Shown here: in pieces, positions 46,035 to 53,790 of the stretch
Layout of the letters: each line of letters opens with the position of its first letter
Numbering within the stretch: position 1 is the first letter of the stretch
NCBI GenBank assembly: GCA_902826815.1
Contig: CADEGF010000010.1
Location: 62,001-126,000 of the forward strand
Direction: 5' to 3'
Length of the DNA: 64,000 nucleotides
DNA from: an uncultured Mycobacteriaceae bacterium
GTDB taxonomy: Bacteria > Actinomycetota > Actinomycetes > Mycobacteriales > Mycobacteriaceae
Program-made: the position numbers and the translations under genes
Notes under the pieces: model-generated
Seen by the model: the letters and a program-made list of their open reading frames with translations, nothing else
Told to the model about the DNA's origin: nothing
Databases searched by the model: none

Positions 46035-47525
46035 TCAGGCTTCTTGCAGGCGCTCTGACGTATCGCCGGGCGCGTCGACCAGCGGCCGGCCGCGAGTGAC
46101 GATGTAATACGCGATGGCACCGAGTGCGGCGCCGATGAACCACCCGAACGGCGCGACCTTTCCGAACATCGGCACCAGCGCCAGCACAAGTGCGATGACG
46201 GCGGATGGCACGAATGCCTTCACTGCATTCGGGTTGACACCCTTGCGGTAGTAGTACTGCGACTCCGGTGTCGGCAGGTACAGGTCCTTGATACTGAAGC
46301 GGCCCTTGCGATACCAGAAGTAGTCCAGCGCGAGGATCCCGAAGAACGGCCCAAGCAGCGCGCCGAGCCCGCCAAGGAAGTAGGCGATGACGTCCGGACT
46401 GTTGTAGAGGTTCCACGGCATCGAGACGAGCGCCAGGATGGACGTGATGATGCCGCCCTTGCGGAAGCTGATCCTCTTCGGGTTGACGTTGGAGATGTCG
46501 TATGCGGCCGAGACGAAGTTCGCGACGATGTTCACGCCGATCGTGGCGATCACGAAGACGGCACTGCCCAACAGCATGATGATGTCACTGTCGACCCTCT
46601 TCAGCAGTTCGGCGGGATCAAGTACGGCCTCGCCGTACACGGAGACCGACGCCGCCGACACGATGACGGACGTCAGCGCGAACGCCGTCCAGTTGAACGG
46701 CAGACCCCACGCGTTGCCCTTCACGACGGCGGTCCGTGACGGGGAGAACCGCGCGAAGTCGGAGAAGTTGAGCATCAGCGTGGCGAGCACACCGACGGTG
46801 AGGCCGACGGCAGCGATGGTCTGGTAAACCTGCTCGCCCGACGTCAGATTCGCGTCTCCGCCGCCTTGGGTCCAGGAGATGTTCCAGTTCGCCTGCGACA
46901 GCATCCAGACCGCGAGCGCGATCATCACAACCCAGATCGCCGGACCAGCCCAACCCTGGAAGTGCCTGACCGCCTCCATGCCCTTGGCCACGATCACCAT
47001 CTGGATGGCCCACAGAATCAGGAACGCGATCCAGCCGACCACGTCGAGCCCGAGCACCTTGGTCTCGGCCAGTCCCTGCATTCCTGGGAAGAAGTGCAGC
47101 AGAAGGACTTTGAGTGCAATGGAGGCGAGGAACGTCTGGATGCCGTACCACGCGATCGCCACCGCGCCGCGCACGAGCGCAGGGAAGTTGGCGCCCCAGA
47201 TGCCCCATGACATCCGGGATACGACGGGATACGGCGTGCCGGTGTCATGCCCCATGAAGCCAGACATACAACAACCGCCGAAGATGATCAGTGCACCGCC
47301 GAGGATGCCGAGCGTCACCTGGATCGGACTCAGCCCCAGCAGGAACAGGCCCGCCGCGAACGTGTAGTTACCCGCGTTGTGCGCGTCGTTCATCCACAGC
47401 GAGAACAGGCTGTAGGTCGACCATTTGCGCTCATGGGGTTCTGCCGGCTTGAGATCCTCGTTGTACAGGCGCCCCTCGGGATCCTGAGCTGCCAGAGCGA
47501 CGGGGTCGAACTCCTGGGTTGGCAT
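46035..47525 (-). CDS. NCS1-family permease, probable allantoin/ureide transporter (second)
   Basis: A 496-residue NCS1 carrier closely related to the one at 39917-41389. Its entry is RLYNEDLKPAEPHERKWSTYSLFSLWMNDAHN, then twelve helices and the loop AAYDISNVNPKRISFRKGG. Differences lie in the first helices (here SGFMGHDTGTPYP, there TGFAGQATGVPYP) and in the tails. Two carriers in one operon suggest two ureide substrates or two affinities. Confidence 0.88.
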   Translation of the reverse strand: MPTQEFDPVALAAQDPEGRLYNEDLKPAEPHERKWSTYSLFSLWMNDAHNAGNYTFAAGLFLLGLSPIQVTLGILGGALIIFGGCCMSGFMGHDTGTPYPVVSRMSWGIWGANFPALVRGAVAIAWYGIQTFLASIALKVLLLHFFPGMQGLAETKVLGLDVVGWIAFLILWAIQMVIVAKGMEAVRHFQGWAGPAIWVVMIALAVWMLSQANWNISWTQGGGDANLTSGEQVYQTIAAVGLTVGVLATLMLNFSDFARFSPSRTAVVKGNAWGLPFNWTAFALTSVIVSAASVSVYGEAVLDPAELLKRVDSDIIMLLGSAVFVIATIGVNIVANFVSAAYDISNVNPKRISFRKGGIITSILALVSMPWNLYNSPDVIAYFLGGLGALLGPFFGILALDYFWYRKGRFSIKDLYLPTPESQYYYRKGVNPNAVKAFVPSAVIALVLALVPMFGKVAPFGWFIGAALGAIAYYIVTRGRPLVDAPGDTSERLQEA

Positions 47526-47555
47526 CGCGTTCCTCTCAAATCGCGCGGTTTGACT

Positions 47556-48290
47556 TCACCGGTCGGAGCCGGGCGACAGGGGCCAACCGCTGACGCGCTT
47601 GTGGCGCGGAGTGGCGAAAGTCCTTGTCTTGCTGGTGGTCAGGCCGAGACCCACGAGGGCTTCGGCGAGCTTGACGGCAGCGGTGACGCCGTCGACGACG
47701 GGTACTGCGGTGGCGGTGCCGACGGCCTCGTCGAGACCGGCCATCCCGCCACAGCCGAGGCAGATCACCTCGGCGCCGTCCTGGCTGACGGCGATTTCCG
47801 CCTCGGCGACGATGGCCTTGACGGCGTCCTCCGGCCGCTCCTCGAGTTCGAGGACCGACATGCCGCTGGACCGCACCGAAGCGCATCGGGCGTCGAGCCC
47901 GGCGAGCTTGAGCCGGTCGGAGATGAGCGGGACCGTTCGGTCGAGCGTCGTCACGACGGAGTACTTGTGCCCGAGCAGCGAGGCGACGTGGCCCGCGGCC
48001 TCGGTGATGTCCACGACGGGGACGTCGCACAGTTCCTGTAACCCCTCGCGGCCGTGCTCGCCGAACCCGGCCTGCACCACCGCGTCGTAAGACCCCTGGT
48101 AGCGGCTGACGACGTCCATCACACCGACGGCGGCGAGATAGCTCTCGAAATTGCCTTCCACCGATTCGGCGCCAAAGGCCGGGGTGAGGCCGATGATTTC
48201 AGTGCCGGGTGATGCCACGGAGCGGGCTGAGGCAGCGATCGCATCGGTCATGCTCGCGGTGGTGTTGACGTTGACGACGAGGATCTTCAC
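47556..48290 (-). CDS. Hydantoin/allantoin-racemase-like protein of the Asp/Glu racemase superfamily
   Basis: A 244-residue protein starting at GTG 48290 (KILVVNVNTT, the family start); ATGs at 48317 and 48311 are alternatives. The C-terminal catalytic cysteine is present (ICLGCGGMAGL). In the place where hydantoin and allantoin racemases have their first cysteine (pattern ACFxDxG) this protein reads AGFGEHG, so one of the two racemase cysteines is missing. As first gene of the ureide operon it may interconvert allantoin enantiomers by another mechanism, or act as a decarboxylase or lyase as single-cysteine relatives do. The call is the family; the activity is open. Confidence 0.8.
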   Translation of the reverse strand: MKILVVNVNTTASMTDAIAASARSVASPGTEIIGLTPAFGAESVEGNFESYLAAVGVMDVVSRYQGSYDAVVQAGFGEHGREGLQELCDVPVVDITEAAGHVASLLGHKYSVVTTLDRTVPLISDRLKLAGLDARCASVRSSGMSVLELEERPEDAVKAIVAEAEIAVSQDGAEVICLGCGGMAGLDEAVGTATAVPVVDGVTAAVKLAEALVGLGLTTSKTRTFATPRHKRVSGWPLSPGSDR

Positions 48291-48323
48291 TACTGCACTC
48301 CCGGGGCCCATGCCCATCTCTAC

Positions 48324-48358
48324 TTTTCCGTATTACGGAGTTTTGTTTCCGATTACGA
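48324..48358. promoter_or_regulatory. Candidate IclR operator before the ureide operon
   Basis: A 13-bp palindrome TCCGTATTACGGA (48327-48339) inside TTTTCCGTATTACGGAG is followed by a partial second copy TTTCCGATTACG (48347-48358). A related element is at 49730-49745, before the IclR gene. The position, about 37 bp upstream of the GTG start, fits promoter control. Confidence 0.55.
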
Positions 48359-48418
48359 TAGTGTGGCCGCCATCACACCGACTGTCAAGAGTGCTGAACC
48401 AAAAAAATGGACCGCCGA

Positions 48419-49705
48419 TCAGTGCCTCGGACGGCGTTTCGCGAGAATCGCCAGCGCGGCAGGGTCGACGCCGACCAAATTGTCGAGCTCGGCGGCGTCG
48501 ACTGCCCCGCACTCGAGCCCCCGCAGCAGGAATCCGGCCATCGCCGCCGCCGTGGCCGGCTCGTCGAGGAAGCCGGATTGTCCGCCGTGCACATAGGCGC
48601 GAAGGCGTTCGGCGGCACGCGGTAGCCCCTCCCTGAAGAAGGAGTACGTCGCGCCGTAGCGGCTGGGCAGGTGCGCCGGATGCAGGTCCCAACCCTGGTA
48701 GATACCCCTCTCGAGCGAGCGTCGGACCAAGCGGGCATGCAGCCGCCATGCGGCTCTCACGACCTCGCGGTCCCCGGCGGGAAGGACGTTGGTCGAGCCG
48801 TCGGAAACGAACACACCGGTGCCTGCGGCGGCGACCTGCATCACTCCCTTGGCGTGGTCGGCGACCGGATGCTCGAGGCTCTGATACTCGGCCGCGATGC
48901 CGAGCGAGGCGGAGTAGTCATATGTGCCGTAGTGCAGGCCGGTGACGCGTTCGCCGCCCGCATGGATCATGCGCGCGATCAGCGCTGTGCCGTCAGCCCC
49001 GAGGATCGCCTGCGGGGTTTCCACCTGGATCTCGAAATGCAGCGTGCCGGGCTCCAGAGAGCAGGACTCCTCGACTCGGCCCAACGCGAAGACGAAGGCG
49101 TCGACCTGCTCGACGGACGTGACCTTCGGCAAGGTGATGACGAAGCCGTCGCGCACGTGAGGAGCAAAGTCACTTTCGGTCAGGCCGCCCTCCTCGGCCA
49201 AGGTGGCGACGAACAGCTGCAGCGTGCGCACCCCGCGGCGACGCGTCGGCGCCTCGAAGCTCTTCACGCGGATGCCGTGGAACGGCGCGGCGCTCCCCGA
49301 CGCGATCGACGCCGCGAGGTCCGTGGCTGCGGCGACCGCCGCGGCGTCCTCGTCCTCGTCGGGCCGAACGCCGTAGCCGTCCTCGAAGTCAATGCGCAGA
49401 TCCTCGATCGCCTCACCGGCCAGCTTGCGGCCGATGCGGTCGAAAACCTCGGCGGCGATACCGGGCGGGAGGCCGAGTGCCTCGGCGAACTCGGCGACGG
49501 ATCCGCCGTTGGCGGCCAGCGCGTGTCTCGCCTCGTCGGCCCAACTACTGACCGTCGCCGAATCGAATCGGTCGGCGGGGACGTAGACGGTGTGCACGGG
49601 CTGACGACGCCCGCGGTCGCCTTGGTATGAGTCCGCGAGTGCCGCGTCCGCATCGGCGAGCCGCGCGTCGAGTTCATCGGCGAGTGCGTTGCTGTCGTCG
49701 GTCAT
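48419..49705 (-). CDS. DUF6986 protein with HpcH/HpaI aldolase/citrate lyase-like fold
   Basis: A 428-residue protein. The central part has features of the CitE/HpcH barrel: LRIDFEDGYG, a metal-type Glu in HFEIQVETPQAI, and LHYGTYDYSASLGI. The first 70 residues (VHTVYVPADRF) and the helical C-terminus are family-specific. Related barrels cleave or form C-C bonds with glyoxylate, pyruvate or CoA esters. It is divergent from the IclR regulator and ends just before the ureide operon promoter, so a role with glyoxylate or a ureide product is plausible. The reaction is unknown. The ATG at 49705 is supported by conservation of VHTVYVPADRF downstream. Confidence 0.78.
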   Translation of the reverse strand: MTDDSNALADELDARLADADAALADSYQGDRGRRQPVHTVYVPADRFDSATVSSWADEARHALAANGGSVAEFAEALGLPPGIAAEVFDRIGRKLAGEAIEDLRIDFEDGYGVRPDEDEDAAAVAAATDLAASIASGSAAPFHGIRVKSFEAPTRRRGVRTLQLFVATLAEEGGLTESDFAPHVRDGFVITLPKVTSVEQVDAFVFALGRVEESCSLEPGTLHFEIQVETPQAILGADGTALIARMIHAGGERVTGLHYGTYDYSASLGIAAEYQSLEHPVADHAKGVMQVAAAGTGVFVSDGSTNVLPAGDREVVRAAWRLHARLVRRSLERGIYQGWDLHPAHLPSRYGATYSFFREGLPRAAERLRAYVHGGQSGFLDEPATAAAMAGFLLRGLECGAVDAAELDNLVGVDPAALAILAKRRPRH

Positions 49706-49729
49706 AACGTCACCTCGCTGGGCTCGATG

Positions 49730-49745
49730 TTTTCGTATCGTGGAG
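49730..49745. promoter_or_regulatory. Candidate IclR operator in the DUF6986/IclR divergent region
   Basis: TTTTCGTATCGTGGAG matches 12 of 16 bases of TTTCCGTATTACGGAG at 48325-48340. It lies between two divergent starts, 24 bp from the DUF6986 start. Confidence 0.45.
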
Positions 49746-49793
49746 ATAATATCTGGATAGCGGAAAAACAGAACCCCTGTGGAGGACGACCTC

Positions 49794-50561
49794 ATGGCAG
49801 ATGCGGCGCCCGAACCCAAGACCCGTACCGGGTCTGTGCAGTCGATCGAGCGCGCTTTCACGCTGCTCGAGTTGATGGCCGATGCCGGCGGCACCCTCCC
49901 TCTCTCGCAGCTCGCCAACGAGTCCGGCCTCCCCCTGCCGACGATCCACCGGTTGCTGCGGACGCTGGTCGACCTCGGCTACATCCGCCAGGAGTCGTCG
50001 CGCCAGTACGTCCTCGGTCCCCGCCTGATCCGGCTCGGCGACGCCTCGTCGCGGATGCTCAGCGTGTGGGCGCGCCCGCACCTGGCCAGGCTCGTCGACG
50101 AACTCGGTGAGTCGGCGAACCTCGCGATGCTCGACGGCGACGAGATCGTCTATGTCGCACAGGCACAGTCGCGACACTCGATGCGGATGTTCACCGAAGT
50201 CGGCCGCCGGGTGGAGCCCCATTGCACGGCGGTCGGCAAAGCGATCATGGCCACCATGCCGATCGACGAGGTGCGCGAAATCCTCAAGCGTTCCGGCATG
50301 CCGAGCCACACCGACACCACCATCACCGATCTCGACGAGTTCACCGCCCAGCTCGCGTTCTCGGCCGAGCACGGATACGCGGTCGACGAGGGCGAGCAGG
50401 AAACCGGGGTGCGCTGTGTCGCGGTCGCAATACCCGATACCGTATCTCGGCTCGCGCTGTCGGTCTCGGGGCCCGCAGGCCGGGTGACCGACGAACTCGT
50501 CAAGCGGGCCGTGCCGCTGTTGACGAGCGTCGGCAAGGCACTCTCCGCCGATCTGAGTTGA
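49794..50561 (+). CDS. IclR-family regulator of ureide genes (AllR-like)
   Basis: A 255-residue IclR protein. The HTH is at about residues 12-75 (LPLSQLANESGLPLPTIHRLLRTLVDLGYIRQ) and the effector domain at about 80-250 (CTAVGKAIMATMP, TGVRCVAVAIPD). The ATG at 49794 is chosen because GGAGG lies 8 bp upstream. Position and family suggest it plays the role of AllR, which in other bacteria senses allantoin or glyoxylate and represses these genes. No sequence feature proves the ligand. Confidence 0.88.
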   Translation: MADAAPEPKTRTGSVQSIERAFTLLELMADAGGTLPLSQLANESGLPLPTIHRLLRTLVDLGYIRQESSRQYVLGPRLIRLGDASSRMLSVWARPHLARLVDELGESANLAMLDGDEIVYVAQAQSRHSMRMFTEVGRRVEPHCTAVGKAIMATMPIDEVREILKRSGMPSHTDTTITDLDEFTAQLAFSAEHGYAVDEGEQETGVRCVAVAIPDTVSRLALSVSGPAGRVTDELVKRAVPLLTSVGKALSADLS

Positions 50562-50566
50562 ACGCG

Positions 50567-51271
50567 ATGCAGGAGGCCGCGCTGGACGGCGCCGGCGTGG
50601 ACGCCGCGGTGTTCGCGTTGCGACCCGATTACCGCGCGCTGCTGTTGGCGGTGGACGGCTTGGTCCCGGGACCCGGCGACGACGCCAGTGAAGCGCTGCT
50701 GCGGCAGGCCGAAACCGCAGCGCGCCAACGGCTTCGCGACCGGCCGACCGAACAGCTTCCGCACATCGCAGCGTGGCGCGACGCGTACCGCGCATTCGGG
50801 GCCAAGCCGCAGCGCACCCGCAACAGCGTCGAGGCGTTGACCCGTCGCGCCGAGAGCGGACTGCCTCGAATCAACCGTCTCACCGACCTCTACAACGCGA
50901 TCTCGGTCTTGTACGAGCTGCCCATCGGCGGAGAGGATCTGTCGCTCTATCGCGGAGCGCCCCGACTGATCCGCGCTACCGGGACCGAACCTTTCGACAC
51001 CGTTTCCGATGGAACCGCCGTCATCGAAACCCCCGACGTCGGCGAGGTGGTCTGGTGCGACGACGCCGGAGTGACGTGCCGACGCTGGAACTGGCGGCAG
51101 ACCCGCCGCACACAGCTGAGCGGCGAGACCACCACCGCGTTGTTCATTCTCGACGTGCTTGACCCGATGACCGACGAAGAACTGAACGCCGCCGCCGACG
51201 ATCTGAAGACTCGCCTGCGCGGACTCGGCTCCGATGTCGGTATGGTCAGCCGATTTCTATCAAATGGCTGA
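50567..51271 (+). CDS. B3/B4 tRNA-binding-domain protein
   Basis: A 234-residue protein made almost wholly of the B3/B4 domain seen in the PheT subunit of phenylalanyl-tRNA synthetase. Recognisable parts are AWRDAYRAFGAKPQRTRNSVEALTRR, LPRINRLTDLYNAISVLYELPIGGEDL and VVWCDDAGVTCRRWNWRQTRRT. Standalone B3/4 proteins are common, and some may edit mischarged tRNAs or bind small ligands. It starts 5 bp after the IclR stop, so it is co-transcribed with the regulator. How it relates to ureide use is not clear. Confidence 0.8.
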   Translation: MQEAALDGAGVDAAVFALRPDYRALLLAVDGLVPGPGDDASEALLRQAETAARQRLRDRPTEQLPHIAAWRDAYRAFGAKPQRTRNSVEALTRRAESGLPRINRLTDLYNAISVLYELPIGGEDLSLYRGAPRLIRATGTEPFDTVSDGTAVIETPDVGEVVWCDDAGVTCRRWNWRQTRRTQLSGETTTALFILDVLDPMTDEELNAAADDLKTRLRGLGSDVGMVSRFLSNG

Positions 51272-51290
51272 GTCGCGCTGCGGCGCATAG

Positions 51291-51326
51291 AAAACCGGCC
51301 AGAGCTTGCGGCTCTGACCGGCTTTT
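51291..51326. terminator. Terminator between convergent genes
   Basis: An 11-bp stem, CCGGCCAGAGC / GCTCTGACCGG, with one internal C-A mismatch on the plus strand (a G-T wobble on the minus strand), is flanked by AAAA and TTTT. It can therefore act as an intrinsic terminator in both directions. Confidence 0.75.
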
Positions 51327-51353
51327 CATCTATGGAGTTGGCTATCCGTCGGC

Positions 51354-52073
51354 TCAGAAGTAGGTCGTCGCCGTCGTGCTGGTTCCGTTGTCGCACTTGA
51401 TGGTGACGGTCCAGTTCTTGAACTTCGGAATCGCCGGGACGATCCTCAGGTCGTACGTCGAATTGGCAGGCAGTGCGAAGCTGCGGTTGTAGTCGTCCGT
51501 CGTGTACGTGCACTGCGACGACACTCCGCTGCGGTCGGTGATGTGAGCCTCCAGGCCACCAAGCACCGTGTTGAACGAGACCGTCGGCCCCTGCTTCGGC
51601 GCGGGCGGCGGGGGCGGATCGTTCGGCGGCGGCGGCGGCGCCGTGTTTCCGTTTGCGCAGCCCGACACGATGACCTTCGCACCCGTCTGGATCTGCAGCT
51701 TGCTCTTGGCCGCGGCCTCCGCAGCGGCAATCGTCGGGGCTGACGCCCCAACCTCTTCGCCGTAGTCGTTCGAGGCCGCCGCCGCGCACTCGTTCGTCGC
51801 GATGGCCACGGTCACGCAGTGGCTGGCGCCGTTGTTCGAACAGTTCGTCAGCGCGCCCTGTCCGGCCTGGTCCTGGTTGCCGCTGATCGCCGAGCCGCCT
51901 GCCATCGTGACGGGCGGATTCTCGTTGACGTAGCCGAGGGCCACCGCGTAGTACTGGTCGGCCGCCTGCGCCGGTGCGGCGACAGCGATCATGCCGACGG
52001 CGGACGCGGCCGAGGCCAGCAAGGTGCCGACGATGGCGCGGCCGCGACGGCCGCTCTTGTTGGTGGTTGTCAT
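51354..52073 (-). CDS. Secreted DUF4189 protein with proline-rich linker and C-terminal mycobacterial domain
   Basis: A 239-residue exported protein. The ATG at 52073 has AGGAG 7 bp upstream. A signal peptide ends around AAPAQAA (residue 37). DUF4189 covers about 40-140 (YYAVALGYVNEN, NECAAAASNDYG, with paired cysteines). A Pro-rich linker (PPPPPNDPPPPPAP) leads to an 80-residue beta-rich domain with two cysteines (SQCTYTTDDYNRSF, TIKCDNGTST). Its function is unknown; cell-envelope or extracellular location is likely. Confidence 0.8.
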   Translation of the reverse strand: MTTTNKSGRRGRAIVGTLLASAASAVGMIAVAAPAQAADQYYAVALGYVNENPPVTMAGGSAISGNQDQAGQGALTNCSNNGASHCVTVAIATNECAAAASNDYGEEVGASAPTIAAAEAAAKSKLQIQTGAKVIVSGCANGNTAPPPPPNDPPPPPAPKQGPTVSFNTVLGGLEAHITDRSGVSSQCTYTTDDYNRSFALPANSTYDLRIVPAIPKFKNWTVTIKCDNGTSTTATTYF

Positions 52074-52338
52074 GGTCTCTCCTGTGGGTATTCGCAGCCC
52101 CGGTGGTGGAGCGCGGTTTGGTGCTTTGGCCTTACGTGGCGGGGATATCTGTGTCTCTGCCGAATGTTCGGCCTTCGCTTGGTCTTTCCCGCTGCAGCAA
52201 TCGTCGTACGCGGCAAACCGCCGGGTAATCGCCGGGAAGCCAGAATCCACCTGGCGCGAGGAGAGGATTTCCTATCCGTCAGGTAAGGGCCGCGGGGTTC
52301 GGCGTAACGTCGAGGATGGTCAACCGAGAGGAACCACC

Positions 52339-52452
52339 ATGGCCGATTCCAAGCAGGGCAATTACGACCCGAAGAAGGGTGGCAAGTTCTCCCCGACCAC
52401 CAAGGCCAAGCCGCCGCCGCCCCCGCGGCCCGGTCACAACAAAGACAAGTAG
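52339..52452 (+). CDS. 37-residue Pro/Lys-rich small protein
   Basis: A short ORF with a good ribosome site (GAGAGG, 7 bp before ATG). It is very basic and proline-rich (KPPPPPRPGH near the end), with no hydrophobic segment. It lies in the gap between the divergently oriented DUF4189 gene and the convergent PucR gene. Its composition is unlike random GC-rich frames, which usually give Arg/Ala/Gly. I judge it a real small gene of unknown function. Confidence 0.55.
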   Translation: MADSKQGNYDPKKGGKFSPTTKAKPPPPPRPGHNKDK

Positions 52453-52489
52453 CCGCCGAAAGCTCCGTCAACTCACCACGCGATGCGCC

Positions 52490-53722
52490 TCATGACGCAG
52501 CAGGTGAGTCGATTGTCGCTGGGATCGACAGCGCAACGACGAGTTCGAGGACCGTCGCGGGATCGTTGAGACGTTCGCCGAACAACTCGCGGAGTTGGGT
52601 CATCCGGTACCGCACGGTTTGGGCGTGCACGAACAGGTCCGCCGCGACCGCGTCGCGTTGGCCTCGATGCAACAGCCAGGATCGCAGTGTCTCGGCAAGT
52701 CGTTCGGCAGTGTTGGGACGCAACTGATCCAGCGGTGCGAGTGCCCGGCGCCGGAGATCGTCAGCGGCCTCACGATCGGCGCCGAGGACGAGTTCGACGA
52801 GATGGGTGTCGGTGTCGATCGTGCCGATGTCACCGGCGAGATCGAGTTGGCGGGCCGCCACGACGCGGTGATACGACGAGTGCGCCTGCGTCCAGCTGCG
52901 GGCTGGGCCGACGATTGCCCGGCGATCTCGGAGTTCTCGCAACAGCCGGGACCGGTTGGCGCCGTGCATGTCTGGTATCAGCAACACGACGACCGATTCT
53001 GATGAGTCGATGCCGGGCAGGTCATCGCCGAGTTGAAGTGTGGACTGTCCGAATCGGGACACCAGCCCACGGGTCTGCGCCGACGGAAGCAGAGCCACGG
53101 TGAGGGTGTCCGGCGGAGACCAGTCGGCGCGATCGGCGCTCGCCTGCAGCATTTCGGTAGGCGCGCCGGTGAGTAGGTGCGCTGCGAGCCGGTCGAGATG
53201 ACGGCGCCGTTCTCGATCCGAGGAAGCCACTTCGTCCGCGTGCCCGGAAACGCTTGCCGCGGAGAGCTCATCGATGAACGCGAACACCAATTCGGCGAAG
53301 CGGGCGATCATCAGCGGTGCCACGCCGCCGTCGACCGCGGATTCGGAGAGCTCGCGCCACGCCACGCGCGCCCCGACGCGATAGGCCGACAGCAGCGCGT
53401 CCATGGATCGACCTGAGCGCGCCTCACCTCTACCGAGCTCGTAGGCACCTTCAAGCGCAGGCGACAACGTCGGGCCCGGATCGGCGCCCGTCGAGCGGGC
53501 AGCCAGATGAAGGAATGCGCCGAGGGCCATCTGTACTGCGCCCTCGATGCGTTGACCCATCCGCCCGCTGAACGCATCTGCATAGCTGGGCACTTCGACG
53601 GTGACGGCCGCCACAGTGTGTTCGGCTACCGCGGGCAGAACGCTCCGCAAAGCGGCCATAACCTGGTCATTCAGGACCAGGTCACTGACGCTGCGGCCGG
53701 CTGGCCCAGTTGCCTCGTCCAT
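52490..53722 (-). CDS. PucR/CdaR-type transcriptional regulator
   Basis: A 410-residue regulator. The N-terminal two thirds are a sensor region of the RsbT-related type (YELGRGEARSGRSMDALLSAYRVGARVAWREL). The C-terminal 60 residues are the PucR helix-turn-helix (AADLFVHAQTVRYRMTQLRELFGERLNDP). The ATG at 53722 is used; GTG at 53734 or TTG at 53743 are possible. It is divergent from the ferredoxin reductase/desaturase pair with only about 70 bp between, so it probably controls fatty-acid desaturation. Confidence 0.85.
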   Translation of the reverse strand: MDEATGPAGRSVSDLVLNDQVMAALRSVLPAVAEHTVAAVTVEVPSYADAFSGRMGQRIEGAVQMALGAFLHLAARSTGADPGPTLSPALEGAYELGRGEARSGRSMDALLSAYRVGARVAWRELSESAVDGGVAPLMIARFAELVFAFIDELSAASVSGHADEVASSDRERRRHLDRLAAHLLTGAPTEMLQASADRADWSPPDTLTVALLPSAQTRGLVSRFGQSTLQLGDDLPGIDSSESVVVLLIPDMHGANRSRLLRELRDRRAIVGPARSWTQAHSSYHRVVAARQLDLAGDIGTIDTDTHLVELVLGADREAADDLRRRALAPLDQLRPNTAERLAETLRSWLLHRGQRDAVAADLFVHAQTVRYRMTQLRELFGERLNDPATVLELVVALSIPATIDSPAAS

Positions 53723-53757
53723 AAATCTATTCACTCCGAACAAATTAATATCTGCGA

Positions 53758-53786
53758 TTCACACTCGCTGGCCAAGAGTTTATACC
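53758..53786 (+). promoter_or_regulatory. Predicted promoter of the reductase/desaturase operon
   Basis: -35 TTCACA (53758-53763), a 17-bp spacer and -10 TATACC (53781-53786). The expected transcription start falls at or next to the ATGs at 53791/53794, so the first gene could be translated from a leaderless mRNA. Confidence 0.4.
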
Positions 53787-53790
53787 TGAG

